Assembly: GCA_945983355.1 (NCBI GenBank) | Contig: CAMFSU010000039.1 | Coordinates: 46,309 to 110,308 of the forward strand | Direction: 5' to 3' | Source: an uncultured Clostridia bacterium | Lineage (GTDB): Bacteria > Bacillota > Clostridia > Oscillospirales > Acutalibacteraceae | DNA length: 64,000 nucleotides | Shown: positions 36,215 through 43,501 of the stretch, piece after piece | Layout of the letters: each line of letters begins with the position of its first letter | How positions within the stretch are numbered: the stretch's first letter is position 1 | The notes under the pieces: generated by a model | What the model was told of the DNA's origin: nothing | Database searches by the model: none | What the model saw: only the letters and a program-made list of their open reading frames with translations | Translations under genes and position numbers: made by a program

Positions 36215-37234
36215 ATGAAAAAAATTCTGGCATTTTTATTGGCACTTTCCGTTATTTTTGCCTTTGCCGGTTGCGGCGAAAAGCAAACCAATTCCACCCC
36301 GTCCGACGATACAGCAACTTCCGATGTTGAATTTAAAAAGCCCGACAATTATGCATCTGTTGTGCTTGTTACCATAAACCCCGAGGTTCGCCTTTACCTT
36401 GATGAAGTTGGCAAGGTTTTAGCGATTGAGCCGGTTAACGACGATGCTAAAACAATTACCAAGGATTTACAGCTTGAAGGTAAAGAATTTAAAAACGTTG
36501 TAAAAGAAATTGTTACCTCTGCTAACAAAAACGGCTTTATTAAAAAGGATGCCGAGGTTAACTTTAAAGTAGAAGAAGCAAAAAGCGATAAGGTTAACAC
36601 AACCGAGCTTTTAAACACCGCAAAGCAAACCGCAACTGATGTTGCAACCGAGCTTAAGGTTGAGTTTGAGATTAAATCAGAAGATAAAACCCACACCCAC
36701 ACATTTTCTGATGCTACCTGCACCAAAGCCGCAAAATGCGAATGCGGTGAAGTAAGCGGTGAAGCACTTGGTCATAATTATGTTGACGGTAAATGCAGTC
36801 GCTGCAAAGCAGAAGACCCCAATGTAAAATATACCTCGGTTAAAACCAAAAGCGGCGGTTGGTTCTTTATGTTTGTTGCAAACGATACCCTTCACGATGC
36901 AAGATTAGTTCTTTCAGGCAGCGAAATTTATGCATCTGCCGGCTTGGGCGATAATATTAAAAATTTCGACGGTGTCATGCTTCCTGAAGAGCTTGAAGAT
37001 TGCGTTAAATTTAACGGTGAAACCTATCGTGTGGCAAGAGGCACAGGCCCCGTTCCGCTAAAATCTGTAACCGAAGACGGCAAAAAGGTTACCGCAACTG
37101 ATGAAAACGGTAACAGCTTGGTTTTAACAAGAACGGGCGAAACCACATTAAAGGTTACCTCCTCCCCTGATGTATTTTCAGAATACGACGGTAAAATCCC
37201 CGTTGGCACAGTGCTTACCTTTAAGGCAGACTAA
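36215..37234 (+). CDS. Lipoprotein with RsgI-like domain and Cys/His motif
   Basis: 339 residues from the ATG after AAAGGAGATG; an earlier in-frame ATG at 36161 has no ribosome site. Lipobox 'FAFAGC' (Cys 21). Residues about 45-150 resemble the extracytoplasmic domain of anti-sigma factor RsgI ('VTINPEVRLYLDEVGKVLAI', 'NKNGFIKKDAEVNFKV'). Then comes a Cys/His unit ('HTHTFSDATCTK', 'CECGEVSGEALGHNY', 'CSRCK') of the kind repeated in clostridial surface proteins, and a C-terminal beta-rich domain. There is no cytoplasmic anti-sigma part. A second protein of the same type is at 52741-53676. Confidence 0.72.
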   Translation: MKKILAFLLALSVIFAFAGCGEKQTNSTPSDDTATSDVEFKKPDNYASVVLVTINPEVRLYLDEVGKVLAIEPVNDDAKTITKDLQLEGKEFKNVVKEIVTSANKNGFIKKDAEVNFKVEEAKSDKVNTTELLNTAKQTATDVATELKVEFEIKSEDKTHTHTFSDATCTKAAKCECGEVSGEALGHNYVDGKCSRCKAEDPNVKYTSVKTKSGGWFFMFVANDTLHDARLVLSGSEIYASAGLGDNIKNFDGVMLPEELEDCVKFNGETYRVARGTGPVPLKSVTEDGKKVTATDENGNSLVLTRTGETTLKVTSSPDVFSEYDGKIPVGTVLTFKAD

Positions 37235-37240
37235 AATTTT

Positions 37241-37269
37241 AAAAAAGACCTCTAAAGAGGTCTTTTTTT
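37241..37269 (+). terminator. Terminator of RsgI-like lipoprotein gene
   Basis: 13-bp stem AAAAAAGACCTCT / AGAGGTCTTTTTT with a 2-nt loop and T-run. Confidence 0.9.
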
Positions 37270-37280
37270 ATTACCAAAAT

Positions 37281-37322
37281 CAAAACCGACTGCGTAATAA
37301 TTAAACTACACAGTCGGTTTAA
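37281..37322 (-). terminator. Terminator ending the tiny-ORF transcript
   Basis: Stem AAACCGACTG (37283-37292) with CAGTCGGTTT (37311-37320), then TTTTGATTTTGG on the minus strand. There is also an A/T run on the other side, so it may work both ways. Confidence 0.75.
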
Positions 37323-37430
37323 AACATTTCAATATTCATTTTTAAATTTTCTTCTTTCGTTTTTCCGTTTTTTATCTACCTAATGCGGTATTACATTTCT
37401 CTGAGGCCACTTTCCCTCGAGTTACAACTT

Positions 37431-37463
37431 TTAACGGTTAAACCTTTTAATTAAACTGTACAT
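37431..37463 (-). CDS. Tiny ORF 6 (10 aa)
   Basis: Translates to MYSLIKRFNR. AAGGGTGATTCCA directly precedes the ATG. Basic and hydrophobic. Translation is plausible from the ribosome site; product function is unknown. Confidence 0.35.
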   Translation of the reverse strand: MYSLIKRFNR

Positions 37464-37481
37464 TGGAATCACCCTTATTTT

Positions 37482-37511
37482 TTATTTAATAGAATAAATC
37501 ATAATTTTCAT
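37482..37511 (-). CDS. Tiny ORF 5 (9 aa)
   Basis: Translates to MKIMIYSIK, with CGGTGATTCTT before the ATG. Unknown function; part of the array. Confidence 0.35.
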   Translation of the reverse strand: MKIMIYSIK

Positions 37512-37581
37512 AAGAATCACCGTCTTATACAGTATTTATTCAATTTCAGGTTTAATTGTACATTGGTATCACCTTAACGAT

Positions 37582-37614
37582 TTATTTTTTCTGAAAACAA
37601 TTTTTCATTTTCAT
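37582..37614 (-). CDS. Tiny ORF 3 (10 aa)
   Basis: Translates to MKMKNCFQKK, with ACGGTGATGTTTT before the ATG. Unknown function; part of the array. Confidence 0.35.
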   Translation of the reverse strand: MKMKNCFQKK

Positions 37615-37737
37615 AAAACATCACCGTTTATTATATTTTTAAAGTCCCCTTAGGGCCCGCTTAAATATCAAAATTTTGCGTTGGACCAAATTTTGTTATT
37701 TAAAAGATCTTACTTCATTGGAATCACGCCTTTCGCT

Positions 37738-37776
37738 TTATTTGAGAATCCTTTCAGGTGGAGTTACTTCTTTCAT
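37738..37776 (-). CDS. Tiny ORF 1 (12 aa), first in the transcript
   Basis: Translates to MKEVTPPERILK. AAAGGAGGAG lies 11 bases before the ATG and a perfect promoter about 40 nt upstream. It is the best-supported of the tiny frames and contains a Pro-Pro pair that can slow ribosomes unless EF-P acts. Function unknown. Confidence 0.45.
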   Translation of the reverse strand: MKEVTPPERILK

Positions 37777-37811
37777 AAGCTTTTTACTCCTCCTTTCTTG
37801 TTTCTGTCTTT

Positions 37812-37840
37812 ATTATAATGAATTGTGCACAATTTGTCAA
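37812..37840 (-). promoter_or_regulatory. Perfect sigma-A promoter with palindromic operator
   Basis: Minus strand TTGACA (37840-37835), 17-nt spacer, TATAAT (37817-37812). The perfect palindrome AATTGTGCACAATT (37821-37834) fills most of the spacer, an ideal repressor site. Confidence 0.88.
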
Positions 37841-37992
37841 GCAAAAGTTAATAACTTTTGTATATTTTAACAAATTGTTCAAAAAATCTATGCATTTTTA
37901 GGCATTTGTGATAAAATATAAACAGACAAGAAAGGAAAAATGATAAATTTTAAATTTCTTACATATAATAATTTTTAAGGAGATATTTCAAA

Positions 37993-38298
37993 ATGGCTGA
38001 AATGAACAACGAATATAACCCCGATTTAATTACCTTGTCTGATGATGACGGTAAAGAATATACCTTTGAGGTGCTTGATGCTATCGAAACCGATGAGGCA
38101 CGCTATTTAGCGCTTTTACCCACCTATGACGACCCGCAAAAAATGCTTGACGACAGCGGTGAATTGGTTATTGTTAAGGTTGGCGAAGACAACGGCGAAG
38201 AATATTTTTATGAAATTGAAGATGACGATGAATATGAAAGCGTTGCCGATGCATTTATAAACCGCTTAGAAGACTTTTTCGAAATTGATAATAAATAA
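37993..38298 (+). CDS. DUF1292 (YrzB-like) protein
   Basis: 101 residues, very acidic. 'DLITLSDDDGKEYTFEVLDA' and 'GEEYFYEIEDDDEYESVADA' match DUF1292, a small cytoplasmic protein usually found with ruvX and U32 peptidase genes in Bacillota. A U32 peptidase gene is the next protein gene here, though convergent. AAGGAG precedes the ATG. Function unknown. Confidence 0.85.
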   Translation: MAEMNNEYNPDLITLSDDDGKEYTFEVLDAIETDEARYLALLPTYDDPQKMLDDSGELVIVKVGEDNGEEYFYEIEDDDEYESVADAFINRLEDFFEIDNK

Positions 38299-38332
38299 AA
38301 GGTTAGGCCAATCTAAACTGATTATTTAAATA

Positions 38333-38454
38333 AATGAAGATTTTTTGCTTTTGGCGAAGCCGAAAAAAACAAATGAAGATTTTTGCATTTTAAGGAAGTC
38401 GCAATGCCGCAGCTGTACAAAAGTACTGCAAGGCATTAAGACAAACTTAAAATC
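38333..38454 (+). repeat. Direct repeat plus 67-nt nested hairpin
   Basis: AAATGAAGATTTTT occurs at 38333 and again at about 38371, and the second copy runs into a long hairpin (38387-38453). Nested arms: ATTTTAAG/CTTAAAAT, GTC/GAC, AATGCC/GGCATT, GCA/TGC and GTAC/GTAC around an AAAA loop, with symmetric purine-rich internal loops. AAGGAAGTCGCAATG inside it also gives an 11-codon frame. It may be a structured RNA or a small palindromic mobile repeat. Confidence 0.6.
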
Positions 38455-38504
38455 AAAAAAAGATTATTTATTGTCCTGTTTTGTGCGCGGACGCGCGCTT
38501 ATAT

Positions 38505-38683
38505 AACCCTACACTTTTAATTTTTGGGGCAATACTCTCGTGTGATGGGCTTGCAGACCTCCCGCGGCGGTGCCGAGTTCGGAAGAAGGGAGCGCGAAGT
38601 CACATGGTGTGCACCCACCTGGCTTTTGGCTAGGTTATCTTTAAGCGCCTTACGGCAAAATGGGACTCCCGTTTATCATTAAG
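38505..38683 (+). ncRNA. Unassigned GC-rich structured RNA
   Basis: A markedly GC-rich island in an AT-rich spacer, without a protein frame and ending at a terminator. Pairings visible: GTGTGA (38540 region) with TCACAT, CTCCC with GGGAG around a CGAGTTCG-type apical region, and ACCTGGC/GCTAGGT closing a TTTT loop. It lacks the signatures of SRP RNA, 5S rRNA, RNase P and tmRNA. The ends are approximate; 6S RNA or a new class remains possible. Confidence 0.55.
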
Positions 38684-38716
38684 AAAGCACCCAACAGTTG
38701 TTGGGTGCTTTTGTTT
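38684..38716. terminator. Terminator of the structured RNA
   Basis: 11-bp stem AAAGCACCCAA / TTGGGTGCTTT with a 6-nt loop and TTTTGTTTT on the plus strand. It may also stop the convergent U32 gene. Confidence 0.88.
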
Positions 38717-38723
38717 TGTTAAA

Positions 38724-40766
38724 CTAAATTACGCCTCTGAAAAACAAGCCGCGCGTGTGTTTGCAATCAGGTTGTTTTTCAGTTTTGGCGGCCAAAACAA
38801 CTTCTGACACTCTTTGCTTGTCTTCATTTGTGAAATAAAGAAGCTCAAAATCAAGATTTTCCATACTTTGCTTTTTATCAAGCACCCAAACGGGCACCGA
38901 ATTTAAAAGCTCGCTGTAGCCCATACGGCATCTTATCGGAAATTCTATTCCCATTCGGTCGGTTATGGTATTGTTTTTATCACAATGATTACAGCTTTTA
39001 CCGTTTTTAATGGGGCAATTTTTAAACAGCATTAGCGGAATTTTACCGTATGATATAATTCCCTTTTCTATTGGCGAATTAACCGCTACCGCATCGGTTA
39101 AAAGCATTTCGTTTGATAAAATTGCCGATCCGATTCCTAAATCCGCTACCGCAGATAAGGAATTGCTGTTATAAATATTAAGCCCTGTGTCAGCCATAAC
39201 ATTAAAGCCACAGCTTTTGGCAATGCTAACTGCCGATAAATTTCCGCAAAGGGCGGTGTCAAAGCCCTTTTGCTTATATAGGTTAAGGCGGTCAGCAATA
39301 GCTTTTTCACTTATAATTCCGCGCGGAATTTCGGCTATATTTTTAACACCCGCTAAAAATGGAAAATCTTTTTCAAGGGGTACAATAACCGCCGCAACAC
39401 CGCTTAAATCGGTTGGTATTTGGTCGGTGCTTTCAAGGCGGATATATGTTTTCAAGGGTTTCGGCATATATTCCGCAGGTTTATCACTGCCGAAAATAAT
39501 ATCAACCTTTTTTCTATTGCACCTACCGCGCTTTTCGGATAACATTTCGGTTGCCTGTCGGCGCAGATCGTTGATAACGCTTGCAGGTAAAAACAGCCCG
39601 TCTTCCAATGTGATGTCAAGCTTTTCGGCAAAATAGGGCGAGCCGCCAAATTTATTTAAATTTTTAAGCACGCTTTCCTCATCAGCCGCTTTGTTTTGTG
39701 CCAAATCGGGAACGGGCCCCACCACCGAAACGGTGTTTCCACCGTCGCAAAGCGAAAGCTTAATTTCTTCACCTTTTTTTGCTTTAAAGCCAACCTCAAC
39801 CGCAACCGACTGTAATTCATTTCGGTAAATCTCGTGCAAAAGCGGAAACGCCTTGTCAGCCGAAACAACATCATCCTTAGTGCGAATACCAAACATATCA
39901 CAGCCAAGCTTATTTTCTAAATAACCGCTTGTAAAGCCGGAGCGTGAAAACACATTTTTAAGGGTTTCGGCCAAATCGGTTGGCACATTACCTGTAATAA
40001 GTGCCGTTTTACACGCCTTTGTGGCGGCAGCAACATATTCGGGGCGCTTCATTCTACCCTCTATTTTAAATGAGCGCACACCAATGTTATAAAGCTCACT
40101 CACATAATCTAAATGCGATAAATCCTTTAAGCTTAAATCATAGCCGGTGCCGTTTTCCACCTTAAAGGGCAGTCGGCAAGGTCCTGCACAAAGCCCGCGG
40201 TTGCCACTGCGTGAGCCAAGGTAAGCAGACATTAGACATTGCCCCGACACCGACATACAAAGTGCACCGTGTACAAATGCCTCAACCGTTATATTATACT
40301 TTTGGGCCTCAACACAAAACCGTTTTAAATCATCAAGCGACATTTCACGCGCCACAACCACCTGTGTAAAGCCCATTTGCTTTAAAATCGGCAGTGCCGC
40401 TGGGGTGTGAATTGACATTTGGGTTGAAGCATGAAGCGGCAAATCGGGCAATAGTTTATGCAGTACCCTTGCAAGACCGATATCCTGCACGATAACTCCA
40501 TCAATGCCGAAATTATAGGCATTTTTTGCAAGGTCGACCGCATCGGCCATTTCGCTGTCTTTTATAAGAATATTAAGTGTTAAATATGCCTTTACACCAC
40601 GAATGTGGCAATACTTTATTACATTTTTAAGCTCAAAATCGCCAAAGTTTTCGGCGTTTCGCCTTGCCGAAAAGTCCTTTGCACCAAAATATACAGCATC
40701 GGCACCGCTTCTGACAGCCGCAATAAGCATTTCATTATTACCAACAGGGGCTAAAACCTCGTACAC
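38724..40766 (-). CDS. U32-family peptidase / RNA hydroxylation protein
   Basis: 680 residues. The U32 core ('EVLAPVGNNEMLIAAVRSGA', 'GVIVQDIGLARVLHKLLPDL', 'VEAFVHGALCMSVSGQCLMS', 'GNRGLCAGPCRLPF') contains the cysteine cluster seen in TrhP/RlhA. A long C-terminal DUF3656-type region with a second cysteine cluster ('NCPIKNGKSCNHCDK') follows. Members studied in other bacteria act in prephenate-dependent hydroxylation of tRNA U34 or 23S rRNA, not proteolysis, so an RNA-modifying role is likely. GAGGTGAT ahead of the ATG. The precise RNA target is unknown. Confidence 0.87.
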   Translation of the reverse strand: MYEVLAPVGNNEMLIAAVRSGADAVYFGAKDFSARRNAENFGDFELKNVIKYCHIRGVKAYLTLNILIKDSEMADAVDLAKNAYNFGIDGVIVQDIGLARVLHKLLPDLPLHASTQMSIHTPAALPILKQMGFTQVVVAREMSLDDLKRFCVEAQKYNITVEAFVHGALCMSVSGQCLMSAYLGSRSGNRGLCAGPCRLPFKVENGTGYDLSLKDLSHLDYVSELYNIGVRSFKIEGRMKRPEYVAAATKACKTALITGNVPTDLAETLKNVFSRSGFTSGYLENKLGCDMFGIRTKDDVVSADKAFPLLHEIYRNELQSVAVEVGFKAKKGEEIKLSLCDGGNTVSVVGPVPDLAQNKAADEESVLKNLNKFGGSPYFAEKLDITLEDGLFLPASVINDLRRQATEMLSEKRGRCNRKKVDIIFGSDKPAEYMPKPLKTYIRLESTDQIPTDLSGVAAVIVPLEKDFPFLAGVKNIAEIPRGIISEKAIADRLNLYKQKGFDTALCGNLSAVSIAKSCGFNVMADTGLNIYNSNSLSAVADLGIGSAILSNEMLLTDAVAVNSPIEKGIISYGKIPLMLFKNCPIKNGKSCNHCDKNNTITDRMGIEFPIRCRMGYSELLNSVPVWVLDKKQSMENLDFELLYFTNEDKQRVSEVVLAAKTEKQPDCKHTRGLFFRGVI

Positions 40767-40827
40767 TTAATATCACCTCTTTGTTAATATAATACATTAA
40801 AAGTGGCAAAATTTAAAGTCTTTTTTC

Positions 40828-40856
40828 TTTACTTTATATTGTAATATTGATATAAT
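40828..40856 (+). promoter_or_regulatory. Promoter of apgM
   Basis: TTTACT (40828-40833), 17-nt spacer, TATAAT (40851-40856). Confidence 0.7.
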
Positions 40857-40888
40857 ATTATAAAACATAGATTAGGTAGGTGTTTTTT

Positions 40889-42103
40889 ATGAAATATTTA
40901 GTTTTACTTTGTGACGGTATGGCTGATGTTCAATTTGCGGGGCTTTCAAACAAAACCCCAATGGAGCTTGCCAATAAACCGCTTATGGATAAGCTTGCAA
41001 AGGTTTCGGAGGTTGGTATGTGCAAAACTGTCGCCAATGGCTTAAAGCCGGGCAGCGATGTTGCTAACCTTTCGGTTATGGGCTATGACCCGCTTGTTTG
41101 CTATACAGGGCGCTCGCCGTTGGAGGCGGCTTCCATTGGTGTTGACCTTAAAGATACCGATGTTGCTTTAAGGTGTAATGTTGTTACCCTTTCAGGTGAA
41201 GAAAACTATAACGATAAAACAATGGTAGACTATTGCGCGGGGGATATTTCCACCGCCGAAGCACACGAAATCATTAAAACAGTTGAAGAAAAGCTTGGCA
41301 ATGAAATTTATAAATTTTACGGCGGTGTTAGCTACCGCCACTGCCTTGTGGTGCAAAACGGCACAACCGATTTGGGCGAAATGACACCGCCACACGACAT
41401 TAGCGGCAGGGTTGTTGGCGAATATTTAAGCAAAAGCCAAAACGCCGCACCCCTTATTGATTTAATGAAAAAGAGCTATGACATACTTAAAGACCATCCC
41501 GTAAACCTTAAAAGGCGTGAAAAGGGCGAAAACGAGGCAAACTCGATTTGGCTTTGGGGCGAAGGCAGAAAACCCGCTTTACAAAACTTTTTTGAAAAGA
41601 ATGGTGTTAAAGCCGCAGTTATAAGTGCCGTTGATTTGCTTAAGGGCATTGGCATTTGTGCCGATATGCAAACCCCTGATGTCAAGGGCGCAACGGGTTA
41701 CCTTGATACCAATTTTGAAGGCAAGGCAGATGCCGCAATTAACGCCTTTAAAAACGGATGTGATTTAGTGTATCTTCACATTGAAGCACCCGATGAATGT
41801 GGTCACCGTGGCGAAGCTGAAAATAAGGTTAAAGCCATTGAGCTTATTGAAAAGCGCACATTTGCGGCTTTGTATGATTATCTTTTGGGCTGTGGTGACG
41901 ATTTCAGAATTTTAATTATGCCCGACCACCCCACACCGCTTAACACAAAAACCCATTCTTCCGACGCTGTTCCCTATTTAATTTATGATAGCCGAAAGGT
42001 TTTACAAGGTGTAGAAAGCTTTACCGAAAAAAATGCCCAAAGCACAGGTGTTTTTGTGGGGCACGGCCCCGATATTATGGATAAATTGCTTGAAAAAATT
42101 TAA
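40889..42103 (+). CDS. apgM: Cofactor-independent phosphoglycerate mutase (archaeal type)
   Basis: 404 residues from the ATG at 40889, with TAGGTAGGTG ahead; the GTG at 40880 overlaps that site. Alkaline-phosphatase-fold motifs: 'YLVLLCDGMADVQ' (metal Asp), 'GSDVANLSVMGYDP' with the phospho-acceptor serine, 'YTGRSPLEAASIG', 'HIEAPDECGHRGE' and 'ILIMPDHPTPLNTKTH'. It interconverts 2- and 3-phosphoglycerate. Some relatives were once proposed as homoserine kinases, which cannot be excluded here. Single gene. Confidence 0.88.
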   Translation: MKYLVLLCDGMADVQFAGLSNKTPMELANKPLMDKLAKVSEVGMCKTVANGLKPGSDVANLSVMGYDPLVCYTGRSPLEAASIGVDLKDTDVALRCNVVTLSGEENYNDKTMVDYCAGDISTAEAHEIIKTVEEKLGNEIYKFYGGVSYRHCLVVQNGTTDLGEMTPPHDISGRVVGEYLSKSQNAAPLIDLMKKSYDILKDHPVNLKRREKGENEANSIWLWGEGRKPALQNFFEKNGVKAAVISAVDLLKGIGICADMQTPDVKGATGYLDTNFEGKADAAINAFKNGCDLVYLHIEAPDECGHRGEAENKVKAIELIEKRTFAALYDYLLGCGDDFRILIMPDHPTPLNTKTHSSDAVPYLIYDSRKVLQGVESFTEKNAQSTGVFVGHGPDIMDKLLEKI

Positions 42104-42380
42104 GTGATTTCGTTTTTTAGTAAGCAAAAATAATACAAATTTTTGTGTTTATGTAAACCAAAGCAACCATAAAAGTTATTAAACTTATCCACCGAAATAT
42201 CAACCCTTTTCAACGATTTTGAACGATAAATCAAGGTTTCGGGGCATTTTTCGGTGTATAACTGTGTTAATAAGTTGAAAAACCTTTTGGTTGTTAATAA
42301 TTTTTTAATAAAATTATGTAAATCATTTCGATAAGTTTCGACAAAATTTTTATTACTGAAAACTTGTTAAGGAGTATATC
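42104..42380. promoter_or_regulatory. DnaA-box cluster with AT-rich stretch (oriC-like)
   Basis: No gene. Four sites each match the DnaA box TTATNCACA at eight of nine positions: TTATCCACC (42185-42193, plus), TTATACACC (42253-42261, minus), TTATTAACA (42265-42273, minus) and TTATTAACA (42292-42300, minus). An A/T-only run (42294-42315) follows at once, as a DNA unwinding element would. rsmG and a noc/parB gene, usual origin neighbours, lie 3-4 kb to the right. dnaA and dnaN are not in the window. Confidence 0.5.
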
Positions 42381-43061
42381 TTGAAGCGCACAAAATTAAA
42401 AGACAGAATTTTACCCCCTTACACCCGCGGGGAAGAAATTTTTAATATGGTTTCGCACATTTCGGGCGGTGGCTTGGGTGTTATTATGGCCGCCCTTTGC
42501 ATTATAAAAGCATTTTTAAATTTTAACGCCTATCAAATTGTAAGCGCATTTATCTATGGCTTTTCAATGGTTGTGCTTTACACAATGTCAAGCATTTATC
42601 ACGGGCTTGTTCCTGTCACTGCCAAAAAGGTGTTTCAGATAATCGACCATTGCGCAATTTTTATTTTGATTGCGGGCACCTACACCCCCATTGCCCTTTG
42701 CTCTTTAAGGGAGTATAACCCATATTTCGGTTGGGGGCTTTTTGGCTTTGTGTGGGTAATGGCAGTTTTGGGTGTAACCTTTAATGCTATCGACCTTAAA
42801 AAATACAGCATTTTTTCAAATGTTTGCTATATTGCGGTTGGCTGGTGTGTACTGCTTGTTATAAAGGCATTGCTTAAATCAATGGCTCTTGCGGGCTTTT
42901 GGTGGCTTTTAGCGGGCGGTATTGCTTACACCGTTGGCGCTGTATTTTTTGCCGTTGCCGCAGTTAAGAAAACCAAATATATTCACTCGGTTTTCCACCT
43001 TTTTGTTGTGGCGGGCAGCGTTTTGCAGTTTGTTGCAGTTTTCTTTTATGTTTTAATTTAA
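42381..43061 (+). CDS. Hemolysin III / TrhA-family membrane protein
   Basis: 226 residues from a TTG start with AAGGAG nine bases ahead. Seven hydrophobic segments and the family motifs 'MVSHISGGGLGVIM', 'SSIYHGL', 'IDHCAIFILIAGTYTP' and 'HSVFHLFVVAGSVLQF' with the conserved Ser/His/Asp metal ligands of the PAQR/hemolysin III family. Relatives regulate membrane energetics and fatty-acid balance; the hydrolase-like site binds zinc. It heads a plus-strand run of genes that follow closely. Confidence 0.9.
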   Translation: MKRTKLKDRILPPYTRGEEIFNMVSHISGGGLGVIMAALCIIKAFLNFNAYQIVSAFIYGFSMVVLYTMSSIYHGLVPVTAKKVFQIIDHCAIFILIAGTYTPIALCSLREYNPYFGWGLFGFVWVMAVLGVTFNAIDLKKYSIFSNVCYIAVGWCVLLVIKALLKSMALAGFWWLLAGGIAYTVGAVFFAVAAVKKTKYIHSVFHLFVVAGSVLQFVAVFFYVLI

Positions 43062-43099
43062 ACCTAATTATTGGGAACAATTATTAAGAGGTGTTTAAG

Positions 43100-43492
43100 T
43101 TGAAAAATATTGAAGAAATAAGAGAAATTTTTAAAAATGACCGTTTTGCTACCGAAAACGGCGCCGTAATTGACGAGGTTGGCGAAGACTTTTCGGTTTG
43201 CAGCTTGGAAATTTCACCCCGCCACCAAAACGCCGCAGGCGGTGTTATGGGCGGTGTACCCTTTATGCTGGCGGATTTTGCCTTTGCGGTTGCAACTAAT
43301 CACGAGGTAATGCGCACGGTGTCACTTTCATCTACAATTTCGTTTTTAGGTGTTGCAAAGGGCAACCTACTTATTGCAAAAGCCGAATGTGTTAAATTTG
43401 GAAGAGCCACCTGCTATTACACTGTCCACATTACAGACGAAATCGGCACAAAGGTTGCCGAGGTTGTGTTTACCGGCTTTAACAAAAATTAA
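43100..43492 (+). CDS. PaaI-type hotdog thioesterase
   Basis: 130 residues from the TTG at 43100, six bases after GAGGTG; an earlier GTG overlaps the ribosome site. 'HQNAAGGVMGGVPFMLADFA' carries the HxNxxGxxxGGxxxxxxD pattern of PaaI/YbgC-like hotdog enzymes, with the catalytic Asn and Asp, and 'GRATCYYTVHITDEIGTKVA' the C-terminal strands. It hydrolyses an acyl-CoA of unknown chain. It is between the TrhA-like and Card1-like genes. Confidence 0.88.
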   Translation: MKNIEEIREIFKNDRFATENGAVIDEVGEDFSVCSLEISPRHQNAAGGVMGGVPFMLADFAFAVATNHEVMRTVSLSSTISFLGVAKGNLLIAKAECVKFGRATCYYTVHITDEIGTKVAEVVFTGFNKN

Positions 43493-43501
43493 AGCAAGGA
43501 A

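Larger units (their letters stand above)
37323..37811 (-). other. Transcript with six ribosome-site-equipped tiny ORFs
   Basis: No normal gene fits this stretch. Read on the minus strand it follows a perfect promoter and holds six start codons, each preceded by an extended Shine-Dalgarno of the AAGGAGGTGATCC type (AAAGGAGGAG once, GGTGAT or GCGTGAT five times). Starts: 37776 (12 codons), 37718 (Met-Lys-stop), 37614 (10), 37563 (Met-Tyr-Asn-stop), 37511 (9), 37463 (10). Intervals are 58, 104, 51, 52 and 48 nt. A start-stop ATGTAA and a weak 6-codon frame follow before the terminator. The function is unknown; it may be a ribosome-loaded regulatory RNA, a leader-peptide array or a peptide operon. 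Confidence 0.6.

Noticed and set aside
37676..37870. 64-codon plus-strand ORF
   Set aside because: No ribosome site, unusual composition, and it is antisense to a perfect promoter and tiny-ORF ribosome sites on the other strand.
38520..38640. 5S rRNA on the minus strand (CCGAACTCGG and GAGAGTA in right order) or SRP RNA on the plus strand (GTTCGGAAGAAGGGAGC)
   Set aside because: No closing terminal helix for 5S and the helix II/III partners do not match; the SRP symmetric loop (GGAAGCAGC) is not conserved. Left as an unassigned RNA.
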